From Armatimonadota bacterium (GTDB lineage Bacteria > Armatimonadota > UBA5829 > DTLH01): a DNA stretch of 64,000 bases. The notes under the pieces were generated by a model. The model was given only the letters and a program-made list of their open reading frames with translations, was not told the DNA's origin and ran no database searches. The position numbers were made by a program, and so were the translations under genes. The stretch covers positions 1 to 64,000 of the forward strand of contig JAKPFN010000066.1 of NCBI GenBank assembly GCA_029551395.1, in the 5' to 3' direction. Below, one piece after another: positions 9,145 through 17,939 of this stretch (positions are counted from its first letter, which is position 1; each line of letters starts with the position of its first letter).

Positions 9145-9957
9145 ATGATCTTTATAGGCACATCCGGGTTTAGTTACGAAGACTGGAAGGGACATTTTTA
9201 TCCTGCTGACATAAGTAAGCGAGACATGTTGTCCTATTATGCTGAACATTTTCCTGCGGTAGAGATAAATTCCACTTACTATACTGTCCCTGGAGCGGCA
9301 GCGTTTCGTTCTATGGTGCAAAGGACTCCGTCAGACTTTAAATTCGCCATAAAACTACACAAGGACATTACCCATAATGAGACTCCTGACCCAGATACCT
9401 GTCAGTATTTCATTCAAGCTATAGATTCAGTTGTCAGCGCTGGTAAATTAGCGTGTGTTCTTGCTCAATTTCCGTGGAAGTTCAAGCCATCATCTGAGAC
9501 AATAAGCAGGTTATACTTACTGCGGGAATGGCTTCGAGATATTCCTGTAGTAGTTGAGTTCAGAAATTCTGCATGGGTAAGCATAGAAACTTTTAGACTA
9601 TTGAGAGAGTTTGACTTCGGGTATTGTTCAGTAGATGAGCCTGAACTGCGTGATTTGATGCCGCGAGATGCAATTTCTACATCAAAAACAGGCTATGTTC
9701 GATTTCATGGGCGTAACAGCCATGAATGGTGGAAACATGAGCACGCATGGCAGCGTTACAACTATCTTTACAACGAAGATGAGCTTCAGGAATGGGTTCC
9801 CAAAGTAGAGGGATTAGCATCATCTACGGAAGTTACTTATTTGTTCTTCAACAACCACTACCAGGGAAAGGCGGCAAAGAATGCCAGTATGCTTGCCAGT
9901 ATGTTATCACTTTCATTTGGCAAGAACATTAACAAGCAGCAGTCGCTTTTCGAATAA
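9145..9957 (+). CDS. DUF72 (YecE-like) family protein
   Basis: A 270-residue protein with the DUF72 signature: start IFIGTSGFSYEDWKGHFYP, then AEHFPAVEINSTYY, FKFAIKLHKDITH, a VVVEFRNSAW segment and the C-terminal VTYLFFNNHYQGKAAKNA. The family folds as a TIM barrel; its reaction is unknown, although nucleic-acid metabolism has been suggested. It starts nine bases after the FG-GAP gene with only a weak ribosome-binding site, so it may be translated by re-initiation from the upstream gene. Confidence 0.92.
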   Translation: MIFIGTSGFSYEDWKGHFYPADISKRDMLSYYAEHFPAVEINSTYYTVPGAAAFRSMVQRTPSDFKFAIKLHKDITHNETPDPDTCQYFIQAIDSVVSAGKLACVLAQFPWKFKPSSETISRLYLLREWLRDIPVVVEFRNSAWVSIETFRLLREFDFGYCSVDEPELRDLMPRDAISTSKTGYVRFHGRNSHEWWKHEHAWQRYNYLYNEDELQEWVPKVEGLASSTEVTYLFFNNHYQGKAAKNASMLASMLSLSFGKNINKQQSLFE

Positions 9958-10071
9958 GCGGAGTAATTGTGCCACCAGCGGTTTCATCTTGACCTGCTAG
10001 TGGTCTACGTTTAAAGCTCTGCCGAATGGGTATAGTTGTTCAGGTAGATATATCACCAGGAGGCCGAAACC

Positions 10072-10608
10072 ATGCAAAATATTCCCAATGATCCTCAGGC
10101 AATCATGGAAGCTGCTATAGCAAATGAGATCGAAGGCCATAAGATTCTTCAAAGAGGTAAAAAAACTGTAGACAGTCCTCTAGCCAGAGCTACTTTCGAG
10201 TTTTTAGCTAATGAGGAACTAAAGCACATAGAGCTGATCAAAGATTTCTCGCAAGTAATTGCCGGAATCAAGAAATGGGATCCTGAAAGTCTTCAGGAAA
10301 CGACGCTTTCTGATGCCGGAAATGGAATTCGCGGTATTTTTGAGCAGTTTGCACATCAGTATGAAGAAGTCAGTATTGCTGACGATGAACGGTTGCAGAT
10401 TTATCAGGTGGCAATGGATATGGAGCGTCGAGGTTACGATTTCTATACCAAAGCTGCAGACAAGGTTCAAGATGAAAGAGCAAAAAAACTGCTGCAGTTT
10501 CTGGCAAGTGAGGAAATCAGGCATTTTCAGATCATACAGGATACCCATAGTTTCCTGCAGCAGCCGGACGCAATCCTGGCTATGGAAGAACGGTGGATGC
10601 AGACATAG
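10072..10608 (+). CDS. Ferritin-like / rubrerythrin-family diiron protein
   Basis: A 178-residue protein with two helical halves carrying the diiron ligands. The first half has IANEIEGHKILQRG and ANEELKHIELIKDF; the second has AMDMERRGYDFYTKAA and ASEEIRHFQIIQDT. This is the COG1633 rubrerythrin-like pattern. No rubredoxin CxxC tail is present, so electrons would come from another protein. The start has CAGGAGG nine bases upstream. A terminator follows, so it is probably monocistronic. A role in peroxide detoxification or iron handling is inferred from the family. Confidence 0.88.
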   Translation: MQNIPNDPQAIMEAAIANEIEGHKILQRGKKTVDSPLARATFEFLANEELKHIELIKDFSQVIAGIKKWDPESLQETTLSDAGNGIRGIFEQFAHQYEEVSIADDERLQIYQVAMDMERRGYDFYTKAADKVQDERAKKLLQFLASEEIRHFQIIQDTHSFLQQPDAILAMEERWMQT

Positions 10609-10642
10609 CTGTATAAAGAAGTCTATTAGCCGTTGGTATTAG

Positions 10643-10673
10643 AGGCCCAAGGTCTACTGCTTTGGGCCTTTTT
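10643..10673 (+). terminator. Intrinsic terminator after the ferritin-like gene
   Basis: Perfect 8-bp stem AGGCCCAA (10643-10650)/TTGGGCCT (10662-10669) followed by a run of T to 10673, 35 bases after the stop codon. Confidence 0.88.
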
Positions 10674-10770
10674 GCATATTACAGTCTAGTATTGCAGTTA
10701 ATAGGCATTATGTTGCTGGAATTACTATAAAAATTAGACTTCTAAAATAGAATCCGATGGCAACAAGCTG

Positions 10771-10779
10771 TGGTATAAT
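10771..10779 (+). promoter_or_regulatory. Extended -10 element before the UroD-like gene
   Basis: TGGTATAAT: a perfect TATAAT (10774-10779) preceded by TGG, the extended -10 form. No good -35 hexamer is seen 17 bases upstream. It lies about 30 bases before the start codon, giving a short leader. Confidence 0.45.
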
Positions 10780-10809
10780 CCTCGTAATAACAAACCGCAG
10801 GAGAGTACG

Positions 10810-11748
10810 TTGACACCCAAAGAACGGGCCATCGCGGCCTTCAAGCTTCAAGAACCTGATGATATTGTCCCTACTTTCGAGTTGCAATTTCAGCTCAGCG
10901 AGGAACTGCTTGGCAGAAAGCATTTGACTCAGCAGGAATTGGATCAGGCTAGTCCAACTGAACGTGACCGTCTTCTACATGAGAACGCTGAGCTTTATGT
11001 CGCGGAAGCTGAACGGCTGGATTATTCGATAGTATCTGTCACTTATGGACCATCGAAACCAGAAGACCTGGCGAAAACAGTCAGTTTAGTCAAGCAAATG
11101 GTGGGTAACGACCGGCTGGTTGCAGTTGGTTCGGATGGCACTTTGGCGATACCCTCCGGTCAGACAATGATGGATCTTGTTGGGCAAATTATGGATTCTC
11201 CCGACGAATTTAGAAAGAGACTGGACAGAGGGGTTGATGCGTCGCTTAACTATATTAGGCCGCTCAGAGACGCGGGTGCTGAAGTGGTGCTGATGTGGTC
11301 AGATTACTGCTTCAACACTGGGCCATTTCTGTCACCTGAGATGTTCTCGCAGTTTGTTACACCGTATCTTGCCAGACAGACCGAAGGTTTTCATGAGATG
11401 GGAATGTATGCTATCAAACATACTGATGGCAATATAATGCCGGTGCTGGACCAGATCATATCCACAAAGCCGGATGCGCTGCATTCTATTGACCCTCAGG
11501 GAGGCATGGATCTTGGTGAAGTCAAGCGGCTGATAGGCGATAAGGTAGCGCTCTGTGGAAATGTGCACTGTGGGATGCTCCATAGTGGAACAGTTGAAGA
11601 GGTCATCGAGGACTCGAAGAGGGCTTTGGCTCAAGGTAAGCCCGGAGGCGGATTTTTCTTTACCACCAGCAACACACCATTTATCGGGATGCCTCTTCAA
11701 AACTACCTGGCAATGCTGGATGTCAGGATGAAATACGGTAAATATTAA
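10810..11748 (+). CDS. Uroporphyrinogen decarboxylase (UroD) family protein
   Basis: A 312-residue TIM-barrel protein of the UroD/MtaA family (COG0407). The start MTPKERAIAAFKLQEPDDIVPTFE resembles the N-terminus of UroD-like methyltransferases, with later IKHTDGNIMPVLDQII, SIDPQGGMDLGEVKRLIGDKVALCGNV and the C-terminal GGGFFFTTSNTPFIGMPLQN. True HemE proteins have an N-terminal RQAGR motif that is absent here. A corrinoid- or other one-carbon-related methyltransferase or decarboxylase is therefore more likely than heme synthesis. The start is TTG with CAGGAGAG upstream. No corrinoid protein lies nearby. Confidence 0.82.
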   Translation: MTPKERAIAAFKLQEPDDIVPTFELQFQLSEELLGRKHLTQQELDQASPTERDRLLHENAELYVAEAERLDYSIVSVTYGPSKPEDLAKTVSLVKQMVGNDRLVAVGSDGTLAIPSGQTMMDLVGQIMDSPDEFRKRLDRGVDASLNYIRPLRDAGAEVVLMWSDYCFNTGPFLSPEMFSQFVTPYLARQTEGFHEMGMYAIKHTDGNIMPVLDQIISTKPDALHSIDPQGGMDLGEVKRLIGDKVALCGNVHCGMLHSGTVEEVIEDSKRALAQGKPGGGFFFTTSNTPFIGMPLQNYLAMLDVRMKYGKY

Positions 11749-11797
11749 GCTAAGCCGCTTCCTGGGTAAGAATGAAGTGTTACAGGAGGTAGATGTT

Positions 11798-12238
11798 ATG
11801 CTTAGAAATCAGTCTGATCATCTAAAGCCAGCCGCTATTTGGGCTCCATTGATAATCAGAGTAGTGCTTGGGATCATATTTATGGCTCACGGTGCACAGA
11901 AATTATTCGGTGCATTCGATGGAGGCGGGATTAGCGGTACTGCAGGTTTTCTTGGTGACCTTGGCTTGCAGCCAGCTTCGTTCTGGGCATGGGTAGTTGC
12001 TCTTGTCGAGTTCTTTGGCGGGCTGGCAGTTTTCATAGGTCTGTTGACAGGCGTTGCTGCTTTATTATTAGTAGCAAATATGATAGTTGCAATGGCGGCA
12101 GTGCATTGGTCACAAGGTTTTTTTGCTGCACAAGGTGGTTTTGAGTTCCCTCTGGCCCTTGCAGCAATGGCACTGTCGTTGGTTTTCTCCGGACCAGGAG
12201 TGCTTTCTGTAGATAGATACATACGCTGGCGGTTCTGA
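11798..12238 (+). CDS. DoxX family membrane protein
   Basis: 146 residues from ATG 11798, which has AGGAGGT seven bases upstream (an in-frame upstream start at 11777 would place this Shine-Dalgarno inside the gene). DoxX features are visible: PLIIRVVLGIIFMAHGAQKLFG in the first membrane helix, then GFLGDLGLQPASFWAWVVALVEFFGGLAVFIGL and two further hydrophobic spans ending GPGVLSVDRYI. DoxX proteins are four-helix inner-membrane proteins, some linked to thiosulfate:quinone oxidation or redox defence. The specific role here is unknown. Confidence 0.88.
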   Translation: MLRNQSDHLKPAAIWAPLIIRVVLGIIFMAHGAQKLFGAFDGGGISGTAGFLGDLGLQPASFWAWVVALVEFFGGLAVFIGLLTGVAALLLVANMIVAMAAVHWSQGFFAAQGGFEFPLALAAMALSLVFSGPGVLSVDRYIRWRF

Positions 12239-12272
12239 CCAGTGAACTGTCAGTTTAGTTAGGAGCTTGGTG

Positions 12273-13535
12273 TTGGAAACTGGAACTGGTACCTCTCCCC
12301 AATGGCCTAAGCTGACTTTTGGAGCTGCGGCTGGAGCAGTAGCGGCTGTCATACTGGGATATGCTTTGAGCGCAGCATTGTCGATGCTCGGGTTAGCATT
12401 TATTGGAACTACCGAGGAAGTGCGTGAAACTTCAGCTCAGGCTTTTATCCGGTGGGGACTGAACTACTACGCAATCCATCATATTCAGATAGTAGGCAAA
12501 GGTGTGTCTGAAGCAATGGGCAACACACAGGTGAGTGTTTTCTGGCCTGTTACTATCTGGGCAGCCGTACCTGCAGTAACGGCTATTCTGGGAGGGCTGA
12601 TTAGCAGCAAGTTGTCCAGGTCTGAAGGAACCAGCCGGTTTGCTGTATCTGCATTGTTTGCAATAATCTATGCTGCGATACTGGTTACTGTCAGAATGTT
12701 GATTTCGGTCCCAAGTGCCAACATCGGTTTTCCTCAATTTGAGATAGAGGGATGGTCGCCTACTCTGGGAGCACTTCCCACTAAACTCGTTCCAGATTTT
12801 GCAAGCACACTGCTGCATGGCTTGATGTTCGGGTTGATTTTTGGTGGAATAGGTGCGTTTGGAGGGCCTGTCAGAGCATGGCATGGGATGTTCAGAAGAG
12901 ATTCGTTTTGGCCAGCGTGGATGCGTGGAGCATTGTTCTCTTTGATCATCAGTTACGTAGTATTTTTGCTGATTTTAGCTGCTTTTGCAGGAATCAGCCT
13001 GGGGCGAGGTTCCGGAGAAGATGAAGGTTCAGAGCAGATTACAGCAAGTACTGCTGCAACACTACTGCCAACGGCTGCCGGGCTTGTCCACTACTTTTCC
13101 CACGGTGTTACACTTAATGGTGAGGCTGGAACAACTCCGGCGATAGATGATGGGTTCAGATTTCGATCTGGTCTGCTGTCTGGTCGAGTTGAGGACGATA
13201 AACGTAGTCCAGTGCCAGGCTGGGCATATATTCTGCTTCTAATTCCTGCGGCTGCAATGGTAGCTGGCGGATATGTTACTGCCAAAACGGTCAAAGGCCC
13301 ATTAAACAGGCTTGCACTTGCTGCTGGTTTTGCAGGAACCTATGCGTTGATGTTTACAGCCCTGACTCCATTCTTCACGTTGGTTCAGGCATCCAAAGTG
13401 ACCGTAGGTGACATAACTACTCAATCATCAGTGCTGATTGGGCCGTCGGCAGCACAGGCGTTTCCCATCAGCCTGGTGCTGGCATTTGTTTTTGGGATTA
13501 TCGGAATCAGCATTTATCGCCCTCATGTACGTTGA
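12273..13535 (+). CDS. Polytopic membrane protein of unknown function
   Basis: About 420 residues with about eight hydrophobic spans: roughly residues 15-45, 90-112, 125-147, 180-205, 215-245, 320-342, 350-378 and 395-415. A soluble loop of about 70 residues with acidic runs (GRGSGEDEGSEQ) lies between the fifth and sixth. I recognise no family. Three in-frame starts crowd the site (TTG 12267, GTG 12270, TTG 12273) behind AGGAG at 12261-12265; 12273 has the best spacing. It follows DoxX closely, and its last 11 bases overlap the small metalloprotease-like gene, suggesting one transcript. Confidence 0.7.
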   Translation: METGTGTSPQWPKLTFGAAAGAVAAVILGYALSAALSMLGLAFIGTTEEVRETSAQAFIRWGLNYYAIHHIQIVGKGVSEAMGNTQVSVFWPVTIWAAVPAVTAILGGLISSKLSRSEGTSRFAVSALFAIIYAAILVTVRMLISVPSANIGFPQFEIEGWSPTLGALPTKLVPDFASTLLHGLMFGLIFGGIGAFGGPVRAWHGMFRRDSFWPAWMRGALFSLIISYVVFLLILAAFAGISLGRGSGEDEGSEQITASTAATLLPTAAGLVHYFSHGVTLNGEAGTTPAIDDGFRFRSGLLSGRVEDDKRSPVPGWAYILLLIPAAAMVAGGYVTAKTVKGPLNRLALAAGFAGTYALMFTALTPFFTLVQASKVTVGDITTQSSVLIGPSAAQAFPISLVLAFVFGIIGISIYRPHVR

Positions 13536-13980
13536 TAACAAGACAGTTTACGATGTAAAAGCTCTGCTCGAGCAAGCTGTAGATAATTACAATCACAGTG
13601 AACTGGTAGTGGAAATCAAATATTGTCCTGCAGGCTCGAAGCGTGCGATATCAGGCACGTATTACCGGCGGTGTCCAAAAGCGCCAAATGGCGGGCTGAT
13701 CAGGCTTCGCATCAATAGAACGAATAAATATCCTGTTTCAGTGCCTTTTAAGACCTCAGAGTATTTCAAAAAGCTGGACTCGAAGGGCAGGGAAGTAGTG
13801 TATCAGCGCTTGCGTGTGGAGAAATTTACCTGTCCTGAGCATCTGCTTGTTGCAATTTTCCTCCATGAATTTTCTCATTACCTCGATCACATTGAAGGCA
13901 GAAATGGCCGCTATAAACAGACCAAGGCAGACCGTTTTGCCGTTGAAGTGCTTACCAAACTGAACATAGTCTCCCAATAA
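13525..13980 (+). CDS. Small HEXXH putative metallopeptidase, ImmA/IrrE-like
   Basis: 151 residues from ATG 13525. The frame is open upstream to 13438, but that lies deep inside the membrane-protein gene. The zinc-binding motif is in LLVAIFLHEFSHYLDHIEG, followed 12-20 residues later by QTKADRFAVEVLTK. This spacing and the AxxFAxxxL run recall ImmA/IrrE minigluzincins, whose third ligand Glu sits in ExxAxxFA. Here that position appears to be Gln, so metal binding or activity may be altered. ImmA/IrrE proteases usually cleave a helix-turn-helix repressor; none is adjacent. Confidence 0.6.
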   Translation: MYVDNKTVYDVKALLEQAVDNYNHSELVVEIKYCPAGSKRAISGTYYRRCPKAPNGGLIRLRINRTNKYPVSVPFKTSEYFKKLDSKGREVVYQRLRVEKFTCPEHLLVAIFLHEFSHYLDHIEGRNGRYKQTKADRFAVEVLTKLNIVSQ

Positions 13981-14112
13981 TTACTGGAAATTTATGTGCA
14001 AATGTGCTTTAAATCGCGGTGTTATTGACATACTCGTTTGTTGGTTTCGATGGTTGGGTACATAAATCGTGTAAGTAGCGCCTCAAAAGGAAATAAAGGA
14101 GGGCAAGCGTTG

Positions 14113-14799
14113 ATGAAAGTAGTTTTGACCGCGTTAGTTGCGGGTGTATTAGCACTCTCGGTGGTTGTGCCAGTCACTGCAGCACCGAACATTTTTGGTA
14201 CTAGTGGATTGATAGAGGTTCCGGATGACAGGGTGCTTCCTACAGGCACGATTGCTCCGGCATTTCACACAATAGTTGATGTGGACATTCTTGGTACCGA
14301 TACTGACTTCAACTTCTTTACGGTAGGGATTGGAATAACAGAGAATCTCGAAGTAAGTGGTGGCGTTGTAGACAACGACGATTCTGAGGTTATTCTTAAT
14401 GCCAAGTATCGGCTGTCGCCAAGAGTAGGCAACCGTCCATCGATTACTATTGGTGTGGTTGATGTAACATCAGACATAGATGACGATCCCAGCTTTTATA
14501 TCCTCTTTGCAAGAGGGTTGACTGGAGTAGCCGAAGATATTACAGATGATGAATCAGTACCTTTGCGCGGCTATCTTGGCTTTGGCTCAGGTCTGTATGA
14601 AGGAGTGTTTGTAGGACTGGAGTGGATGCTTTCACCCAGATTTGTTGGGATGGTTGAATATGTGGATGAAGGTATAACCGGTTCCGACTTTAACGCAGGT
14701 ATTCGTTATGCATTGACAAATCAGCTCAGAATCGATGCAGGTCTTGTAGACCTCGATAGTTTCACAGTCGGTATAAGTTACACTGGTTTTGCCTTCTAA
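14113..14799 (+). CDS. YjbH-like outer-membrane beta-barrel protein (copy 1)
   Basis: 228 residues from ATG 14113, with AGGAGGG nine bases upstream; the frame is open to 14038, but only the inner start gives a signal peptide (MKVVLTALVAGVLALSVVVPVTAA, cleavage after TAA). The mature protein begins APNIFGTSGLIEVPDD, the GLI-x-PD motif of YjbH/PTAR-type barrels. It then alternates strands rich in Gly and aromatics (FFTVGIGITENLEVSGGVV, YLGFGSGLYEGVFVGLEW) and ends in a Phe-terminal strand, SYTGFAF, suitable for Bam-dependent insertion. YjbH proteins are linked to exopolysaccharide export; this copy is much shorter than full YjbH. A close homologue lies immediately downstream. Confidence 0.72.
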   Translation: MKVVLTALVAGVLALSVVVPVTAAPNIFGTSGLIEVPDDRVLPTGTIAPAFHTIVDVDILGTDTDFNFFTVGIGITENLEVSGGVVDNDDSEVILNAKYRLSPRVGNRPSITIGVVDVTSDIDDDPSFYILFARGLTGVAEDITDDESVPLRGYLGFGSGLYEGVFVGLEWMLSPRFVGMVEYVDEGITGSDFNAGIRYALTNQLRIDAGLVDLDSFTVGISYTGFAF

Positions 14800-14810
14800 T
14801 TTAGTGCTAG

Positions 14811-14854
14811 ACAAGCCGGGGCATCCCCTCGAATAAGGAGATACCTCGGCTTGT
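14811..14854 (+). terminator. Hairpin terminator after YjbH-like copy 1
   Basis: ACAAGCCG (14811-14818) pairs perfectly with CGGCTTGT (14847-14854), followed by TTATG. The T-tract is short, so termination may be partial. Confidence 0.5.
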
Positions 14855-15100
14855 TTATGTACTGTGTATAACCTCTAATAAACCTCGAAAACTGCCAATA
14901 GACCGCTTGTATATTACGAAATATCATTGTAGATGACGCAACCTCGGCAATATAGCGCTATCTATTACGTCTGCTTGCTTCAGGAAGTCTTCAAAGTAAG
15001 CGAGGCAATCAGAGGATTTACCAGCAGTGCGAGGAAACATGGATACTCGTGCAGCGAAAGATCATCTGAGACTCGCAGAGGACAAAAAGGAGGTTTAGCT

Positions 15101-15781
15101 TTGAAGAGACTCTTTTTTGCTGCTCTCGTAGCAGTCGCGGTTCTGTCGGTGATCGTTCCGGCTGCCGCAGCACCTAACATTTATGGCACCAGTGGACTGA
15201 TCGAGGTGCCGGATGATCTGATTTTCCCGGTGGGCGCATGGGTTCCGGCGTTCCATACTATCCAGGGCGACGGTGACAGCGATACAAACTTCTTCACCAT
15301 CGGTACGGGCATCCTTCCCAATCTGTCTATAAGCGGCGGTATTGTGGACAACGACGATTCTGAGGTTTTTATCAACGCCAAGTATCGGGTTTCTCCCGAG
15401 ACGGCTGATCGGCCTTCAATTACCATCGGTGTAGTTGATGCAACCAGCGAGTTTGATGATGACCCCGGTCTGTACATCCTGTTTGCAAAGAATCTGACTG
15501 CTGCCGCTGAGGAGATTGCTGGCGGTGAGTCCAAGCCTCTGCGCGGTTATCTTGGCTTTGGCAGCGGCTTCTTCGATGGCGTATTTGTCGGTCTGGAGTG
15601 GGTCCTTACTCCCAAGCTGACAGGTATGGTCGAATATCTCAGCGCTCCGTATGGAGATGACGATTCGCATTTCAACGGCGGAATTCGCTATGCTCTGACC
15701 AATGAGCTGCGTCTCGATGCTGCATTGATCGATTTCGATGATCTGATGCTGGGAATAAGTTATAACGTCGTCAGATTCTAA
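15101..15781 (+). CDS. YjbH-like outer-membrane beta-barrel protein (copy 2)
   Basis: 226 residues from TTG 15101, with AAGGAGG eight bases upstream; longer in-frame starts lack a signal peptide and a ribosome-binding site. The signal peptide is KRLFFAALVAVAVLSVIVPAAAA, followed by APNIYGTSGLIEVPDD, nearly identical to copy 1. The two proteins align along their length (VDNDDSEV, RPSITIGVVD and LRGYLGFGSG are shared) and both end in a Phe-terminal strand. Copy 2 uses visibly more C- and G-ending codons than copy 1, which may mean higher expression or a different age of the duplicates. Function is inferred as for copy 1: outer-membrane, perhaps polysaccharide-related. Confidence 0.72.
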   Translation: MKRLFFAALVAVAVLSVIVPAAAAPNIYGTSGLIEVPDDLIFPVGAWVPAFHTIQGDGDSDTNFFTIGTGILPNLSISGGIVDNDDSEVFINAKYRVSPETADRPSITIGVVDATSEFDDDPGLYILFAKNLTAAAEEIAGGESKPLRGYLGFGSGFFDGVFVGLEWVLTPKLTGMVEYLSAPYGDDDSHFNGGIRYALTNELRLDAALIDFDDLMLGISYNVVRF

Positions 15782-15827
15782 TTTTCAAGCCGAAGAATAC
15801 AATCATTCTTTCGGAAAACAATAATGT

Positions 15828-15859
15828 AAGCGGTGGCCTGCTTTTCTGGGCCGCCGCTT
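15828..15859 (+). terminator. Hairpin after YjbH-like copy 2
   Basis: AAGCGGTGGCC (15828-15838) pairs with GGCCGCCGCTT (15849-15859) with one G:U pair. It is a strong stem but has only CCTCATTT after it rather than a T-run. A weaker hairpin (CCGAAGAAT/ATTCTTTCGG) sits just upstream. Confidence 0.5.
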
Positions 15860-16052
15860 CCTCATTTATGACCTCAATAACCCTGATACACTTTCTTTTC
15901 AGTGATTGCCAGTTGGAAACACTACTGCATCGGGTATCATCATATTATTGACACAGGTCTAACAAACTGCTTACCTGCTTCAGCTCGGGAACGTTAAGAA
16001 TAAGGTCGAGCAGTGCGGCCAAGTACGATATTCGGAGGCTCACATAGTAATA

Positions 16053-17939
16053 ATGGGTATTAGAGCGCGTATTGCCGTTCTAACCGCACTGGGGCTTCTT
16101 GTTGCTGTTGGGCTGACATCCATACTCATGCTTAATGGGTTGCGCTCATCCCAGACCAATATGGTACGAGAGCGCATTATAATCGATGCAGAACAGACTG
16201 CGAGAATTGCTGAACCGCATTTGCTGGATATGGACCAGCGTGAGCTGGATGAATTAGTTGAGATGACATCAGGAGGCGGAGTCATCTCAGTACATATAAT
16301 CAATGCAGAGGGACGAATTGTTGCAAGTTCTGAAGAGGATGCCCATGCTGCTGTTACACCCATTGCTTCAATGGTACTGAGAACCGGGCGGCCTGTTATA
16401 GGTCCTGTTAGGAATACAACCTGGGGTGCGGTGCCTATCATTGGGCCTGACAACCGGACTATAGGGGTAGTTGTCGAGGAGATTGACACTTCTGATACGA
16501 TACGCAACTACAGAGCAGCAGAAGATATGGGGATAGCATCTGTAGCGATTGCTGCCATTGCTGGTCTGGGGCTGGCCTATATTCTCGCTTCATTCATAAC
16601 AATGCCGTTGTATTCGCTGCTAAAAGCTATACGGAGTATGGCTGCCGGACAGTATGATGTGCGTGCGCCGATGACTTCTACTCCAGAATTGCGAGAGATT
16701 GCCCAGGCTTTCAACAGTATGGCAATCGCGGTTACAAGGCGGATAAATAATCTCGAAATACTCAACCGCATGGCAGCGGATATCTCTCTGGCTGGAAGTC
16801 CGGCTCATGTTGCAGAGGCTGTCTATTCAACATGTGCTGTTGTATTGGGAGGCGAAGCGAGACTATGGATTTATGAATCTCTTGGCCAGGTCTTGCAGAG
16901 TGTTCCTGTGCCAGGAGGTCCTGGACGGATACAAGCAAATGCTGAAAGCCTTGTAAGCCAGTCAGCACGGGAAGGCAGGATAATAGTAATTGGTAAGGAT
17001 GGGAACCTGCCTCCAGGCACAGCAATAGCTCAGGGTTTGCCTCAAGCAGATACTGCCATTATTATCCCATTGGAAACTCCTACAGGTGTTGTTGGAGTTA
17101 TGTCAGTGAGTTTTGATAAATATCAAGCTTTACAACTGGATCAGGAACAGGCTAACTTTGCAGTTGTAGTTGCCAGTATTGCAGGTCCTGCTGTGGCATC
17201 GATACAACGTGCTGAAGCCCAAGCCAGGTCAGCACGGATGCTGCAACGTATTCTTGTTCCACGTCCGCCTGTGCAAGTGCCAGGAATCAGCGTGGATGCC
17301 AGATATGAACCTGCAGAAGAAATAGGACGGCTTGGCGGTGACTATTACGATTTTATCAGGATATCTGAAGACAGATGGTGTTTCGTGGTAGGAGATGTTG
17401 GAGGCAAAGGACTTCCTGCCGCTCAATTTGCAGCAATGGCTAAGTTTGTTGTGAGGTCGTTTGTGCTTGAGTATGGTTCTCCAGGAGAAGCTCTGTCTCA
17501 TACTAACTCATCTCTTGTTACTCAAATGCCAGGGGAGAGATTCATAACCTTGTTCTGCGGCATATACGATGCACGGACACATATACTACTGGCAGCACGC
17601 GCAGGCCATCCACCGCCAATTGTTTATCACAGTAGAATGGGTACAGTACATGAGCTACGATCATCAGGGCCTGTAGCAGGAGTTTTCCCTGATGCCGAAT
17701 TTCAGGAATTGGAAGAGTTTCTGGAATCTGATGATGTTGTTGTAATCTTTACTGATGGTGTGACGGAAGCCCGTGGTAAGGATGGGCTTTATGGAGAAAA
17801 ACGATTGATAAAGATTCTAATCGAACATGCGGCGTTATCAGCGGAAGAAATTGCAGATGCAATAATGAATGACATCAGAGATTTCTCAGGAGGCAAGCTT
17901 ACGGACGATACTGCATTGGTTGTTATCAAATTGATTTGA
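16053..17939 (+). CDS. Membrane HAMP-GAF-SpoIIE/RsbU-type PP2C serine phosphatase
   Basis: 628 residues. A first membrane helix (about 7-29) and a second (about 160-185) flank an extracytoplasmic sensor region. A HAMP domain (about 185-235: MPLYSLLKAIRSMAAGQYDVRAP), a GAF domain (about 240-385) and a C-terminal SpoIIE-type PP2C domain follow. The PP2C metal motifs are intact: GGDYYDF, GDVGGKGLPAAQFAA, ARAGHPPP, IFTDGVTEARG and TDDTALVV. Such enzymes dephosphorylate STAS anti-anti-sigma factors in partner-switching cascades or set other outputs. No STAS gene is adjacent; the nearest is at 39.6 kb. A GGAGG lies 14 bases before the ATG, an unusually long spacing. Confidence 0.93.
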   Translation: MGIRARIAVLTALGLLVAVGLTSILMLNGLRSSQTNMVRERIIIDAEQTARIAEPHLLDMDQRELDELVEMTSGGGVISVHIINAEGRIVASSEEDAHAAVTPIASMVLRTGRPVIGPVRNTTWGAVPIIGPDNRTIGVVVEEIDTSDTIRNYRAAEDMGIASVAIAAIAGLGLAYILASFITMPLYSLLKAIRSMAAGQYDVRAPMTSTPELREIAQAFNSMAIAVTRRINNLEILNRMAADISLAGSPAHVAEAVYSTCAVVLGGEARLWIYESLGQVLQSVPVPGGPGRIQANAESLVSQSAREGRIIVIGKDGNLPPGTAIAQGLPQADTAIIIPLETPTGVVGVMSVSFDKYQALQLDQEQANFAVVVASIAGPAVASIQRAEAQARSARMLQRILVPRPPVQVPGISVDARYEPAEEIGRLGGDYYDFIRISEDRWCFVVGDVGGKGLPAAQFAAMAKFVVRSFVLEYGSPGEALSHTNSSLVTQMPGERFITLFCGIYDARTHILLAARAGHPPPIVYHSRMGTVHELRSSGPVAGVFPDAEFQELEEFLESDDVVVIFTDGVTEARGKDGLYGEKRLIKILIEHAALSAEEIADAIMNDIRDFSGGKLTDDTALVVIKLI

